NCBI GenBank assembly: GCA_946558465.1 | Contig: CAMNTM010000003.1 | Span: 186,001 to 250,000 of the forward strand | Direction: 5' to 3' | DNA: 64,000 bases | Source: an uncultured Lachnospiraceae bacterium | Lineage (GTDB): Bacteria; Bacillota; Clostridia; Lachnospirales; Lachnospiraceae | The notes under the pieces: model-generated | What the model was told of the DNA's origin: nothing | The model's database searches: none | Seen by the model: only the letters and a program-made list of their open reading frames with translations | Shown: piece by piece, positions 9,791-18,422 of the stretch | How positions within the stretch are numbered: the stretch's first letter is position 1 | Layout: every line of letters begins with the position of its first letter | Position numbers and translations under genes: made by a program

Positions 9791-10113
9791 AAAAATTCCC
9801 CCGCAATAAAGAAGTAAAATTTGGACTAGATAAATCTTAAATTCCTTTTGCTTCGATAAAATATAATATGCTTTTTATTTTTTTAATCATTTTATCACGA
9901 ATTTATCTGTTTTTCAAGTAAGTTGTTTCTCATTTTAGCAAAATTCCGGTTTATCAAAACAACAGTAAAACCATTGACAAAACACTTTACAAAACGGTAC
10001 TATTAATACTACCATATAATATTTTAATTATAAAACAGGTATGGCCTGTTCACAAATAAATATCATAAAATAAATCAAAAGCCGGACATAGGCACTTAAA
10101 ATATGGAGGCATT
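9791..10113. promoter_or_regulatory. Divergent intergenic region between MCP and LacI genes
   Basis: An AT-rich 323-bp gap. A candidate plus-strand promoter is TTGACA (9974-9979) with an 18-bp spacer to TACTAT (9998-10003). AACAGG/CCTGTT with a 5-bp gap (10034-10050) is a possible LacI-type operator. I see no small gene. Confidence 0.45.
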
Positions 10114-11154
10114 ATGGTAACACAGGATGATATCGCAAAAAAATTACACATTTCTCGAACCACCGTGGCCAGAGCTCTGGCCGGGAAATCTGTTAAAGAA
10201 TCAACCCGTCAGAAGGTTTTAGAAGAGGCAGAAAAAATGGGTTATGAAAAAAATTTTGCCGCTGCCAGCCTTGCTTCTCAGAAAAGCATCTCTATATACG
10301 CTTTCCTCATGGCAACTGTTGATGAAGGCTACTATCAAAAGGTTATCGCCGGAATGGTAGACAGCATGAAGGTATGGGCAGGATATAATTTTAAAATCAA
10401 TATCACTACAACGGATCTTCTGAGTGAAAGTCCGGCAAATCGTCAAATGGAACAGTTTTTTGAAGTAATCAATACGAAACAGGTAGACGGAGTCATCTTT
10501 AGCGCCATCACAAAGCCAAACCTGGATTGGGCATCCCAGATCTGCGAACGAAAGAATATTCCTCTCATGTCGCTGGACTGCCTGTATATTAATGACAAAT
10601 TCTGCCACATAGGCTCCGACTATTTTACCGTCGGAACCTATTCCGCCGCCATGATCGCAAAACTTATGATGGGAAGCGGCGAGCTCCTAACGCTGAGCTT
10701 TGATGAAGGCTTTGATATGGAAAATCAGCGTATGGGCGGTTTTTTCTATAAGATCAAGGAATTCCCGGAAATCCTTGTACGTAACAGAGTTCTCACGCAA
10801 ATGTCATATGACAGCTATGAAAAAGCTCTGGAATCCGAGTGCCATAATTCATTCCCTACTGCTATATATGCACCTTATCATGTAGAATATGTTGCGGAGT
10901 TTCTTCAAAAGCATAATATGCATCATAAGGTTATCACCATCAGCAACGGCGTGAATCAAAAAGTAGAGGATTATCTTATGGATGGGTCCATTGATGCTAT
11001 TGTGTCAGTACGTCCTTATATTATCGGCGCTATGGCAACCAACAATTTTTTCCGGTATTTTTTTCGTCCGGATGAAACGGATTACGGAGTTATAGATCCA
11101 ACCTGTATCATTTACCTCAAGGAAACCTATACCAAATTCGACCGCTGGTTCTAA
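10114..11154 (+). CDS. LacI-family transcriptional regulator
   Basis: A 346-residue protein. It starts with a LacI helix-turn-helix (residues 3-25: TQDDIAKKLHISRTTVARAL) and a hinge helix region (ASLASQKS), followed by a periplasmic-binding-protein-like effector domain (about 58-330), which has clear features such as QVDGVIFSAI and a C-terminal DAIVSVRPYIIG. TGGAGG lies just upstream of the ATG. The family usually binds sugars or related ligands and represses nearby catabolic genes. Here the neighbours are a chemotaxis receptor (divergent) and an allantoinase-like gene (convergent), so the target is unclear. The AACAGG/CCTGTT inverted repeat in its own upstream region suggests autoregulation. 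Confidence 0.88.
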   Translation: MVTQDDIAKKLHISRTTVARALAGKSVKESTRQKVLEEAEKMGYEKNFAAASLASQKSISIYAFLMATVDEGYYQKVIAGMVDSMKVWAGYNFKINITTTDLLSESPANRQMEQFFEVINTKQVDGVIFSAITKPNLDWASQICERKNIPLMSLDCLYINDKFCHIGSDYFTVGTYSAAMIAKLMMGSGELLTLSFDEGFDMENQRMGGFFYKIKEFPEILVRNRVLTQMSYDSYEKALESECHNSFPTAIYAPYHVEYVAEFLQKHNMHHKVITISNGVNQKVEDYLMDGSIDAIVSVRPYIIGAMATNNFFRYFFRPDETDYGVIDPTCIIYLKETYTKFDRWF

Positions 11155-11169
11155 ACCACCAAACATATG

Positions 11170-11211
11170 GGGTGCCGTAAAATCATCAAATCAAATGATT
11201 GAACGACACCC
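11170..11211. terminator. Convergent terminator between LacI and amidohydrolase genes
   Basis: GGGTGCCGT pairs with ACGACACCC (one mismatch) around an inner AATCAT/ATGATT pairing. It lies between two converging genes and can serve both. Confidence 0.55.
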
Positions 11212-11247
11212 TGCATATTTATCTATCTATTTTGCAGAAACCTTCTT

Positions 11248-12615
11248 TCACTGTTTTTTTCTTCCTGTATATTTTCCGTAGCCCAGTTTTCCGACAATAT
11301 GACCATCTCTATACACAATCTCTCCACGACATACAGTCATTACCGGCCATCCCTTAAATGTATCTCCAAAATACGGTGACCAGCTGCATTTGGAAAGATT
11401 ATCCTCTTCTGTAAAGGCTTTCTCTAAATCCATATCTATTACTGCAAAATCTGCATCCGATCCCACCTGAAGCACACCCTTTTGAGGATATACTCCATAA
11501 AGCTTGGAGGCATTCAGACTCGTAAGCTCTACAACTCGTTCTATTGTCAGCCTTCCTGCGTTGACTCCGTCTAACAGCACCGGAGCGATAACCTGTACCC
11601 CTGGAATCCCATTCGGAGTTTTCCAAATATCATCCGGATCTGCAAACTTTTCTTCCGAAGAGAAGGGGCAGTGGTCAGAGGCAACTGTTGCCACATATCC
11701 CTCCTTTGCAAGAAGCTTCCACAACTCTTCTCTGTTTTCTTCCTCATGCATTGGAGGAGACTGTTTTAAGGCTGCCCCAAGTCTCTTCATATCATTTGCG
11801 ACAAAATGCAGAAAATGCGGACAAGTTTCCGCCCATACCTTAACACCTTCCTCCTCGCGGGCTTTCTTAATCATCCGAAGGCCCTCCGCCGTACTTACAT
11901 GTACGATAATACCGGCTGCACCAGTCTGCTTTAGAAATATAATAGCTCTTCCAACAGCCTCAATTTCGGCAAATGCCGGATGCGAGGCATTATAAGCCAT
12001 GCCATCTTTGCGGCCCTCCGATTTCAGATCATTTTCCACCTTCTTTAAGATCAAATCATTCTCGCAGTGAATCAATGCCACGCCACCATTCTCTGCCAGA
12101 ATTTCCAAATGTGCATACATCTCATCATCATTCACAAATGGAGCGTCTACGGTAGAAAAACACATAAACATCTTCATAGCGGCAGAACCTGTAGCTCTCC
12201 ACAGCTCATCTGCCGTGTCCAGATTCGTAGAAACTGCTGCGCCATGCAGGCCGTAGTCCACATAAGCACGTCCCTCATAGCATGCAATCGTCTCATCAAA
12301 AGTCTTTTTGTCAACGACTACCGGGACATTCATCGGCATCATCAAACCTAACGTCGTTCCATTAGCTGCCATAGACGCAGTCAAATGAGGAAAATCCTCT
12401 CTGTGAGTAGTTCCGGGATCACACGGATGAATATGCCCGTCAATAAATCCCGGAAGAACATACTTTCCACCGCAGTCAATTATCTCTGACGCTTCTTCTT
12501 TTGTATCCGGCATTCCAATCATCACTATTTTCCCGTCTTTTACTCCAATGCTTCCATCATACTTTCCCGTTGAAGATACAATTCTTGCATTTGTAAATAA
12601 CTTATCAAGTTTCAT
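11248..12615 (-). CDS. Allantoinase / dihydropyrimidinase-type cyclic amidohydrolase
   Basis: A 455-residue metal-dependent amidohydrolase of the dihydroorotase superfamily. Binuclear-site residues are visible: GHIHPCDPGTTHRED (HxH), a candidate carboxylated Lys in SAAMKMFMCFS, His in ALIHCEN and IVHVSTAEG, and the catalytic Asp in ASDHCPF. Spacing and the segments HCEN(D)LI, AEIEAVGRA and ETCPHFL resemble bacterial allantoinase (AllB, about 453 residues) more than dihydroorotase. The expected reaction is hydrolytic opening of a cyclic ureide such as allantoin or a hydantoin. The gene is divergent from an NCS1 permease, which fits uptake plus ring opening. No further ureide genes lie in the window, so the substrate remains inferred. 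GAGGGA precedes the ATG. Confidence 0.78.
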   Translation of the reverse strand: MKLDKLFTNARIVSSTGKYDGSIGVKDGKIVMIGMPDTKEEASEIIDCGGKYVLPGFIDGHIHPCDPGTTHREDFPHLTASMAANGTTLGLMMPMNVPVVVDKKTFDETIACYEGRAYVDYGLHGAAVSTNLDTADELWRATGSAAMKMFMCFSTVDAPFVNDDEMYAHLEILAENGGVALIHCENDLILKKVENDLKSEGRKDGMAYNASHPAFAEIEAVGRAIIFLKQTGAAGIIVHVSTAEGLRMIKKAREEEGVKVWAETCPHFLHFVANDMKRLGAALKQSPPMHEEENREELWKLLAKEGYVATVASDHCPFSSEEKFADPDDIWKTPNGIPGVQVIAPVLLDGVNAGRLTIERVVELTSLNASKLYGVYPQKGVLQVGSDADFAVIDMDLEKAFTEEDNLSKCSWSPYFGDTFKGWPVMTVCRGEIVYRDGHIVGKLGYGKYTGRKKQ

Positions 12616-13033
12616 AAAATCCCTCTTTTCATCTTAAAAATTTTACCCGTATACATACACTTTTTGATTAATAATTAATAATCCTACGAGTACTACTCTT
12701 TTATTTTGTCCACGCGCACATATTTTATTTGACTATAATATAGCATCTTGCAAATTATTATGCAACCACTTTTTTATATATTTTCCCTAAAATATTATTT
12801 TAATTTTATGGAATTTTAAAGTTAATTCATATTTTATGCAACTTTTTTATTATTTTTATAATATTTTATCTTTTTTACGTTTTTGAATTGACACCTTTTA
12901 ATTATAATAGTATTATAAATTTATTCGTAATGTTCGCGCGGTTATTTTATTTTGAATCTTTTTATCCAAAAGACATAAAAACTCTGCTAATTGATTAATT
13001 GATTAATGTGGAATTTAAAAAGGAGAAAATATT
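12616..13033. other. Very AT-rich divergent control region
   Basis: A 418-bp gap of strongly AT-rich sequence between the amidohydrolase and the NCS1 permease. It contains a consensus promoter for the permease (12888-12916) and tandem TTGATTAA units in the permease leader (about 12990-13006). No coding frame is convincing. Confidence 0.6.
12888..12916 (+). promoter_or_regulatory. Sigma-A promoter of the NCS1 permease
   Basis: TTGACA (12888-12893), a 17-bp spacer and TATTAT (12911-12916). It predicts a 5' leader of about 110 nt that includes the TTGATTAA direct repeats, a possible operator. Confidence 0.7.
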
Positions 13034-14434
13034 ATGCTCGAATTATTTAAAAAATTTTGGTTTGTAACACCGGAAGAAGCAGCAAAAAGTGCAGATGCCA
13101 TATATACTGCCGTTAAGCCCAGTCAGCGCCGGTCAACTGTCAGTTTATGGATACTCGCTATTGCATACGGATATACAATCACGGGGTTTATCGTCGGTGA
13201 AACTCTTCTTACAGCTGAAAGCTCAGTCCAGTACTGGGTAAGTATGATTATCGGTTATGCTGTATTGGCATTGGTTGGTTTTATTGTAGCAATACCTGCT
13301 TATATGACTGGCTGCAACACAACTATTTTTATGAAATACACCTACGGACAGAAAGGATATATTGTTCCATCAATTGTCATGATTCTGCTCATTACTTTAC
13401 ATATAGGATTTCAAACGTCAACCTTTGGCGAGGTTTTGTTTCCTATGGGCTCTCCTCAATTCATATTGACTTGCTGCGCGGCGGGACTGCTTATGATTTT
13501 AGCAACAATAAAGGGCATCAAAGGACTTGAAACTGTTGCAAATATCGCTATTGCCTTCCTGATACTTGCAGTCGTTATCTGCCTTTTCCGCGGACTCATG
13601 GATGTAGGAGGCATTTTTAATTTCAACAACTATATAAAAGGTCTCGACCATTCCAACGCTCCTTCCACAACCTTCCTGATGAACGTTGTTATCGGAAGCT
13701 GGACTCTTGGAGCCTGCACAAACGGACAGCTTACTAGATTCTGTAAAACAAAAAAATCCATGTTCGGCTTTATTTTCCTGGCCTTTTTCCTGGTTCAAAT
13801 TGCTCTCGCTTTTGTTGGTTCTCTCTCTGTAATAATCATGAAATCATATATTTTCGTCGAGTATGCCAGAAAGCTGAATGCAATCTTTGGCGTATTCTGT
13901 ACGATTGCCTTCCTGCTCGCTCTCTTCACCACAATCCTCACCAACATATATCTGATTCAGATTCCCATTGCTTCAATTGCAAATGGAAGCATCCGCGCAG
14001 TCGGTGTTGTCTGGGGTATTCTTATTGCAATTTTAGGTGCGGTCGGGTTTTCCCGCTTTGCTACACCTGTTTTAAACTTTTCCGGTATAATTCTTCCTCC
14101 ATTTATGGGGCCTCTGATCCTGGACTACTATCTGAATAAAGATAAATATTTTTTCAAGCCAGAGGTTCTCGATAAAAAACTCCCAAAGTGGAACTGGTGG
14201 TCCTTTATCTCTGCTGTCATTGGACTGCTGGTCAGCCAGGTATGGATTCCTTCCTTCATGCCGACAGCGATTTGGTCTATCCTTCTATCCGCAATTATCT
14301 ACCTGATTCTATTTGAAATTATTAAAATGTCAGGAAAGAAGGTTGGTATCGGAACTATCTCAATTGATGAAGAGCTTGATGCTGCAAGAATACAGCCCTA
14401 CCATCCGGAACAGCTCAAGGATATGAATGAATAG
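13034..14434 (+). CDS. NCS1-family nucleobase/ureide:cation symporter
   Basis: A 466-residue protein with about 12 membrane segments. The N-terminal region (TVSLWILAIAYGYTITGFIVGE) and central GSWTLGACTNGQLTRFCK resemble the cytosine / allantoin / hydantoin branch of NCS1 transporters, which import nucleobases or ureides with Na+ or H+. AAGGAG precedes the ATG. It has its own promoter and a strong terminator, and is divergent from the allantoinase-like gene. Together they form a likely uptake-and-hydrolysis pair. Cytosine permease is the main alternative, but no cytosine deaminase is near. Confidence 0.82.
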   Translation: MLELFKKFWFVTPEEAAKSADAIYTAVKPSQRRSTVSLWILAIAYGYTITGFIVGETLLTAESSVQYWVSMIIGYAVLALVGFIVAIPAYMTGCNTTIFMKYTYGQKGYIVPSIVMILLITLHIGFQTSTFGEVLFPMGSPQFILTCCAAGLLMILATIKGIKGLETVANIAIAFLILAVVICLFRGLMDVGGIFNFNNYIKGLDHSNAPSTTFLMNVVIGSWTLGACTNGQLTRFCKTKKSMFGFIFLAFFLVQIALAFVGSLSVIIMKSYIFVEYARKLNAIFGVFCTIAFLLALFTTILTNIYLIQIPIASIANGSIRAVGVVWGILIAILGAVGFSRFATPVLNFSGIILPPFMGPLILDYYLNKDKYFFKPEVLDKKLPKWNWWSFISAVIGLLVSQVWIPSFMPTAIWSILLSAIIYLILFEIIKMSGKKVGIGTISIDEELDAARIQPYHPEQLKDMNE

Positions 14435-14486
14435 ATTAAACCGAATAAATTGAATTTAATTATCAAATAAATGTACAATTAAAACA

Positions 14487-14531
14487 AAACCGCTGCTGCT
14501 CAGATACTATTTATCTTTGCAGCAGCGGTTT
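14487..14531 (+). terminator. Terminator of the NCS1 permease
   Basis: A perfect 13-bp stem AAACCGCTGCTGC / GCAGCAGCGGTTT followed by CGTTTTCTT. Confidence 0.85.
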
Positions 14532-14890
14532 CGTTTTCTTCGGCTTGGAGCAGGGACATTCTTATGCTTCTATAGTTTTTGGTCCGATTTATATTTTTCA
14601 TTGATTCGCTGTTTTTCACTTCAATTATATTGGCAATGCGGTTTCATTTTTAACCGCCTCGAATTGCACATGATTACACTCTTGATTATCTTTATCATGC
14701 ATTGATAATACTTTCTGGCGACTTATGGGACAAAAGCACAGCCGTGTCAACGGTATTACCACATTCCCACAAGATTTAATGCTATTCCTAATCTTGTATC
14801 TACTATATTTGAATTTGGCTAATCAAATTCAGTGCTTGGTAAGACGAAAATATTATCCTTGTACTTGTTGGTCTCCATTTCTTTATTGCT
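14532..14890. other. Gene-free stretch at the distal end of the restriction-modification island
   Basis: No full gene is visible. The stretch holds an orphan RlmD-like tail (14695-14772, minus strand) and a small GCGGTT/AACCGC inverted repeat (14638-14657). It looks like degraded boundary sequence between the RM genes and the NCS1 terminator. Confidence 0.5.
14695..14772 (-). pseudogene. Orphan RlmD/RumA-like C-terminal tail fragment
   Basis: On the minus strand, 25 codons ending in TGA read LWECGNTVDTAVLLSHKSP then ESIINA. The core V-D-T-A-V-L-L-S-H-K matches the C-terminus of the intact rlmD in this window (SVETVVMLSHKTEVQCIS). No start codon or methyltransferase body precedes it; a stop lies two codons upstream. 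The intact rlmD lies on the same strand on the other side of the RM genes, so this may be the original or exchanged gene end left by insertion of the island. The two tails differ at many bases, so it is not a simple recent duplication. Confidence 0.5.
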
Positions 14891-16288
14891 TTACTTATAC
14901 ATAGATAATGCCTTTTCTTCACCCTGCTCTATGGCTATTTCCATAAGAATAATCGCTTTTTTTAGCAATTTTTCGCCCTGTTTTCTTGCAAGAATGCTAT
15001 CACTTACCACCTCTTTAACTTTTTCCTGAATATTATCATTAATAATTGGTAATGGGATTTCCCCCAGTTCCTCCTTGCCTATCGCAGAAAGAATTGTTCC
15101 AGAACATCCTTTTTTCATTAACGCCTGTATAAATTTACTTTTAAACAACATCAGTAAGGTTTCTGGATTTATTACAGAACTTTTAAGAACATAAAATCCA
15201 TTAGTGCATATAAATCCATTATACTCTTCTGTAACTAAAGCACATTTTGAAAGAGAACCCTCAACAGAAGAAATAATAACATCATCAGTAGCAACAATTC
15301 TTCTTGCTCTTGTTGGTAATTCCAATCCCAAAAGTTTGTCACAATCAGAAATATCACCCTCTTGCCCTACATTAGCTAATTCAATATATGAATATTCTGC
15401 CTTATCCTCTGGTATATAGTTTTTATCTTTGATAATGCAAATATCTTTTATTAACCCATATCCGTTAGAATATCCTTTCAAAATTCTATTGTAATCATCA
15501 TACTTATCTTGATAATATTCTGCGTCAAATCTTCCAGATAAATTTACAGAACAAGAAAATTTTCTTATTGAAAATTTTTCTTTTGACTCTACATATGTAT
15601 TTATTCCAATATCCTCAGATAAAAAGATTTCTGCTTTTTCAATCAATCTTCTAGATTTATCAAATTTTTCATTTGCCGCAACTACAATCTCTGTAATAGT
15701 GTCACAGATTTTATCAGACATTATAGGTATCATCAAAGACTTTATCAGTGCCATATTTATATTTGGTTGTCCCGTAATAGTTTTAAATCTATTAATCTGA
15801 TTTTGTCCGTATCTTGAATTAAGAAACGTAGAAACATAATAAGGGGGTACACCGTCCTTTAATGTTATCTTAGCTATTGCCTGATTAGAACTGCATATGA
15901 AATCTTTGTCATATACAGCCACTCTACCTAAATATTCGCCCGCCATTGTAACCAGAACTTGATTTTTCTTGCAGTGGGATTTATAAAGCATTTTATGGCT
16001 TGCTCCATCAACACATCTCACATTGTTCCAATTAATATAATTATAACGAACATTTTGAGTCATAAGAAAAGGAATACCCTCATCAACAAAAACTATGTCG
16101 TTACACAAAGAATATGCACCAAAATTTTGAATTGATTTCATTTCCTTTTCGATTGTACTAGGATTCATACCTTTCAAAATTTTGTCTGTTCTAACATAGT
16201 CCTTCTTATATGTACTAGCATCTATTCTGAAATCAATTATATTTTTGCATATACTCATATTTATTTCTATTGCTTCTAACCCATCCAT
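14891..16288 (-). CDS. Type I/IIB restriction-modification specificity subunit (HsdS-like)
   Basis: A 465-residue DNA-recognition subunit with two target-recognition regions (residues about 25-215 and 255-440). Each ends in a helical spacer, for example KICDTITEIVVAANEKFDKSRRLIEKAE and NIQEKVKEVVSDSILARKQGEKLLKKA; the repeated layout is typical of HsdS and BcgI-B. An N-terminal ATG at 16288 has no ribosome-binding site. The frame stays open upstream with coding-like sequence (LNDPSVTSFDEVHYKQL) as far as the methyltransferase stop codon, where a slippery heptamer lies, so translation may begin by frameshifting from the methyltransferase gene. Base composition is clearly more AT-rich than the flanking genes. 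The sequence it recognises cannot be predicted. Confidence 0.82.
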   Translation of the reverse strand: MDGLEAIEINMSICKNIIDFRIDASTYKKDYVRTDKILKGMNPSTIEKEMKSIQNFGAYSLCNDIVFVDEGIPFLMTQNVRYNYINWNNVRCVDGASHKMLYKSHCKKNQVLVTMAGEYLGRVAVYDKDFICSSNQAIAKITLKDGVPPYYVSTFLNSRYGQNQINRFKTITGQPNINMALIKSLMIPIMSDKICDTITEIVVAANEKFDKSRRLIEKAEIFLSEDIGINTYVESKEKFSIRKFSCSVNLSGRFDAEYYQDKYDDYNRILKGYSNGYGLIKDICIIKDKNYIPEDKAEYSYIELANVGQEGDISDCDKLLGLELPTRARRIVATDDVIISSVEGSLSKCALVTEEYNGFICTNGFYVLKSSVINPETLLMLFKSKFIQALMKKGCSGTILSAIGKEELGEIPLPIINDNIQEKVKEVVSDSILARKQGEKLLKKAIILMEIAIEQGEEKALSMYK

Positions 16289-16335
16289 TAACTGTTTATA
16301 ATGTACTTCATCAAAGGACGTTACGGATGGGTCAT

Positions 16336-18306
16336 TCAGAAAAAACTCAAATGTTCCTTTTTCGCAAACTCAATAAATGCCTCGGCAATTCCATCTTCTG
16401 TAAGTCCATCATGGTTATATAAATCATGCTTTACAATTAAATGTTGGTGTTCATCACGCATATAGGAACCATCTTCATTTGTACAGTAAATTTTTTCACC
16501 AGAATTATCTTTACTTAGTTCCTGCATTGTAGCAAAGAAAATAGGGTAATCATCCTTTTTAGGACATAATTTGTCATCCCATTTCTGAACAAAGAGAACA
16601 GAAGTCTTTGTACCTGTATGTGGTTTAAATACATTACCATGTAAACCAACTACAGCTAAAATTCTACATCTTTCAGCAATAAAGTCACGAATATATTTAT
16701 CAGAAGCATTGTTGAATCTACCCTGTGGCAATACAATAGCCATTCTTCCGCCATCTTTTAAGAAAGATAAATTTCTTTCTATAAACAGAATATCTCTGCC
16801 CACCTTAGATTTATATCTGCCTTTTGCGTTTTTTCCTAACTCATATTTTGTAATAATACGACTTTCCTTAATATCTCCTGCAAACGGAGGGTTAGCCATC
16901 AGTATATCAAACTTAAAATCTCTATTTTGATTTTTGGTAGTTCTCATTGCTCTTAAACCCTTCCAGCCTTCATGGTAAATATCTTCCCATTCTTCATCTT
17001 TGGTAAGGTCATCCCATCTCTCATAATCTAATGTATTTAAGTGCATTACATTAGTTCGACCATCACCAGCAATTAAATTCAAGGTTCTGGCAACACGAAC
17101 GGCTTTTGTATCAAAATCAATCGCAAATACGTTTTCTTTTACATAATCCTCACACTCTGGCGATTTCTTTTCCGTTGTAAAAAGATGACTCTGAGGAATG
17201 CCTTTTTCCGAAAGAATGCTCTTCCACACATGAAAAATTGTATGTACAGGGAAACCACAACTACCAGCCGCAGTATCAATCATTTTTTCATCTTTTTTAG
17301 GATTTAACATTTTTACACACATATCAATAACATATCTTGGTGTAAAATACTGTCCTTTTTCGCCTTTTTGAGATTTGCTCATCAAATATTCAAAAGCATC
17401 ATCCACCACATCAAGATTTGAATTAAATAATTTCACATCTTGTAAGCTGGCAACACACACTGATAAGTGCGAAGCAGTAAGTGTTATTTTCTCATCAGCA
17501 TTAAAAACACCTTCCCATTTTTTCTTTGCCTTATTAAACAATTTCTGAATATTCGTTTTTAAATCTTCGTCAGTATCTCCATAATTACGAAATTCTAGCG
17601 TTCTTGTTTTATCTCTACCGCTTTCCATTTCATCATATAACTTTGTGAAAATAAGTTTGAATACTTCTTCAAAAACATCAACCCCAGCATTGGCAAGAAC
17701 TTCATCCTCCATTTCTTCGATAAGCCCTTTGAGCGACTTTTTCTCACTTACCAATTTATCTTTTTTTACTAAATCATCAATTGTCCATCTCTCTGTCAGA
17801 ATATCTTTCAACTTCTGATTTTCATTTGGAATATTTGGAATGTCCTCAAAGAAATTAGGGTCTTTTCTGTGATAGTAAGAAATCTGATCACCATTTGTCC
17901 ATACACCTATAATAGCTCCCGTTGCATTACAGTATGATTTAAGTTGCTCCTTGCCATCCTTTAATTTGGGCTTTTTTAATTCAACAATAATTTCTTCAGC
18001 AGTTGAATTACTTTTACTAAAGATAACAATATCTGCACGCTTCTTTTCTCTACCAAAATTTATTACCCTTTCCAGTTCCATACGCTCAACAGGATAACCA
18101 TATTCATGCACCAGTTTATAAATATAAAGCTGCCTTACAATTTCCTCCGGTTTTAACAGAATGTCTTTATTTCTCACAAGACACTTTACATATGTTTTTC
18201 CGTTTTTAATGACAATGTTATTTTCAATCGCATTAATTGCTTCCTCTGAAAACTGTGTTAATTTATAGTTTGACTCCTTAATTATAGAAACTAAAATCTG
18301 GCTCAT
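16336..18306 (-). CDS. Restriction nuclease / N6-adenine methyltransferase fusion (BcgI-A-like)
   Basis: A 656-residue protein that combines two activities. Residues about 50-150 match the HSDR_N-type PD-(D/E)xK nuclease domain (RADIVIF with D92; IIVELKKPK with E109 and K111; GVWTNGD). Residues about 205-560 form a type I HsdM-like methyltransferase: GQYFTPRYVID (318-328), SAM motif I DTAAGSCGF (344-352), and catalytic motif ANPPFAGD (NPPF 472-475). No separate hsdR is present. Together with the downstream specificity subunit it could make a complete BcgI-like (type IIB) enzyme. The start at 18306 is chosen after a GAAAGAGAG sequence; an ATG 13 codons upstream has no ribosome-binding site. 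The gene is AT-rich, consistent with horizontal transfer. Confidence 0.85.
   Translation of the reverse strand: MSQILVSIIKESNYKLTQFSEEAINAIENNIVIKNGKTYVKCLVRNKDILLKPEEIVRQLYIYKLVHEYGYPVERMELERVINFGREKKRADIVIFSKSNSTAEEIIVELKKPKLKDGKEQLKSYCNATGAIIGVWTNGDQISYYHRKDPNFFEDIPNIPNENQKLKDILTERWTIDDLVKKDKLVSEKKSLKGLIEEMEDEVLANAGVDVFEEVFKLIFTKLYDEMESGRDKTRTLEFRNYGDTDEDLKTNIQKLFNKAKKKWEGVFNADEKITLTASHLSVCVASLQDVKLFNSNLDVVDDAFEYLMSKSQKGEKGQYFTPRYVIDMCVKMLNPKKDEKMIDTAAGSCGFPVHTIFHVWKSILSEKGIPQSHLFTTEKKSPECEDYVKENVFAIDFDTKAVRVARTLNLIAGDGRTNVMHLNTLDYERWDDLTKDEEWEDIYHEGWKGLRAMRTTKNQNRDFKFDILMANPPFAGDIKESRIITKYELGKNAKGRYKSKVGRDILFIERNLSFLKDGGRMAIVLPQGRFNNASDKYIRDFIAERCRILAVVGLHGNVFKPHTGTKTSVLFVQKWDDKLCPKKDDYPIFFATMQELSKDNSGEKIYCTNEDGSYMRDEHQHLIVKHDLYNHDGLTEDGIAEAFIEFAKKEHLSFF
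16339..16345 (-). other. Canonical -1 slippery heptamer at the methyltransferase stop codon
   Basis: On the minus strand T TTT TTC is read in the methyltransferase frame and is followed at once by its TGA stop (16336-16338). Slipping back one base enters the frame of the specificity subunit, which is open from here through its first ATG at 16288. This would give one R-M-S polypeptide of about 1,140 residues. Seen: heptamer, stop, open -1 frame. Inferred: frameshifting occurs. Confidence 0.45.
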
Positions 18307-18348
18307 TTGTTTTCTCTCTTTCGTTTTAATATTATCATAATGCATTAT

Positions 18349-18381
18349 AAGTAATACGAATTTTGGGTTTAGATATTACTT
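18349..18381. promoter_or_regulatory. Inverted repeat upstream of the RM genes
   Basis: AAGTAATA / TATTACTT (8-bp arms, 17-bp gap) lies between rlmD and the RM genes, next to a TATAAT-like -10 on the minus strand. It may be a weak terminator of rlmD or an operator controlling RM expression. Confidence 0.35.
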
Positions 18382-18422
18382 TCCTATGGACTCTTTAATC
18401 ACTTTATAGATAACTCTCTCTT

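Noticed and set aside
9986-10020. TTTACA with TATAAT upstream of the LacI gene as a promoter
   Set aside because: The spacing is 23 bp, too long for sigma-A; TTGACA with TACTAT at 18 bp is more plausible.
14517-14705. 62-codon plus-strand frame after the NCS1 permease
   Set aside because: It starts inside the terminator stem, has no ribosome-binding site and no recognisable protein sequence.
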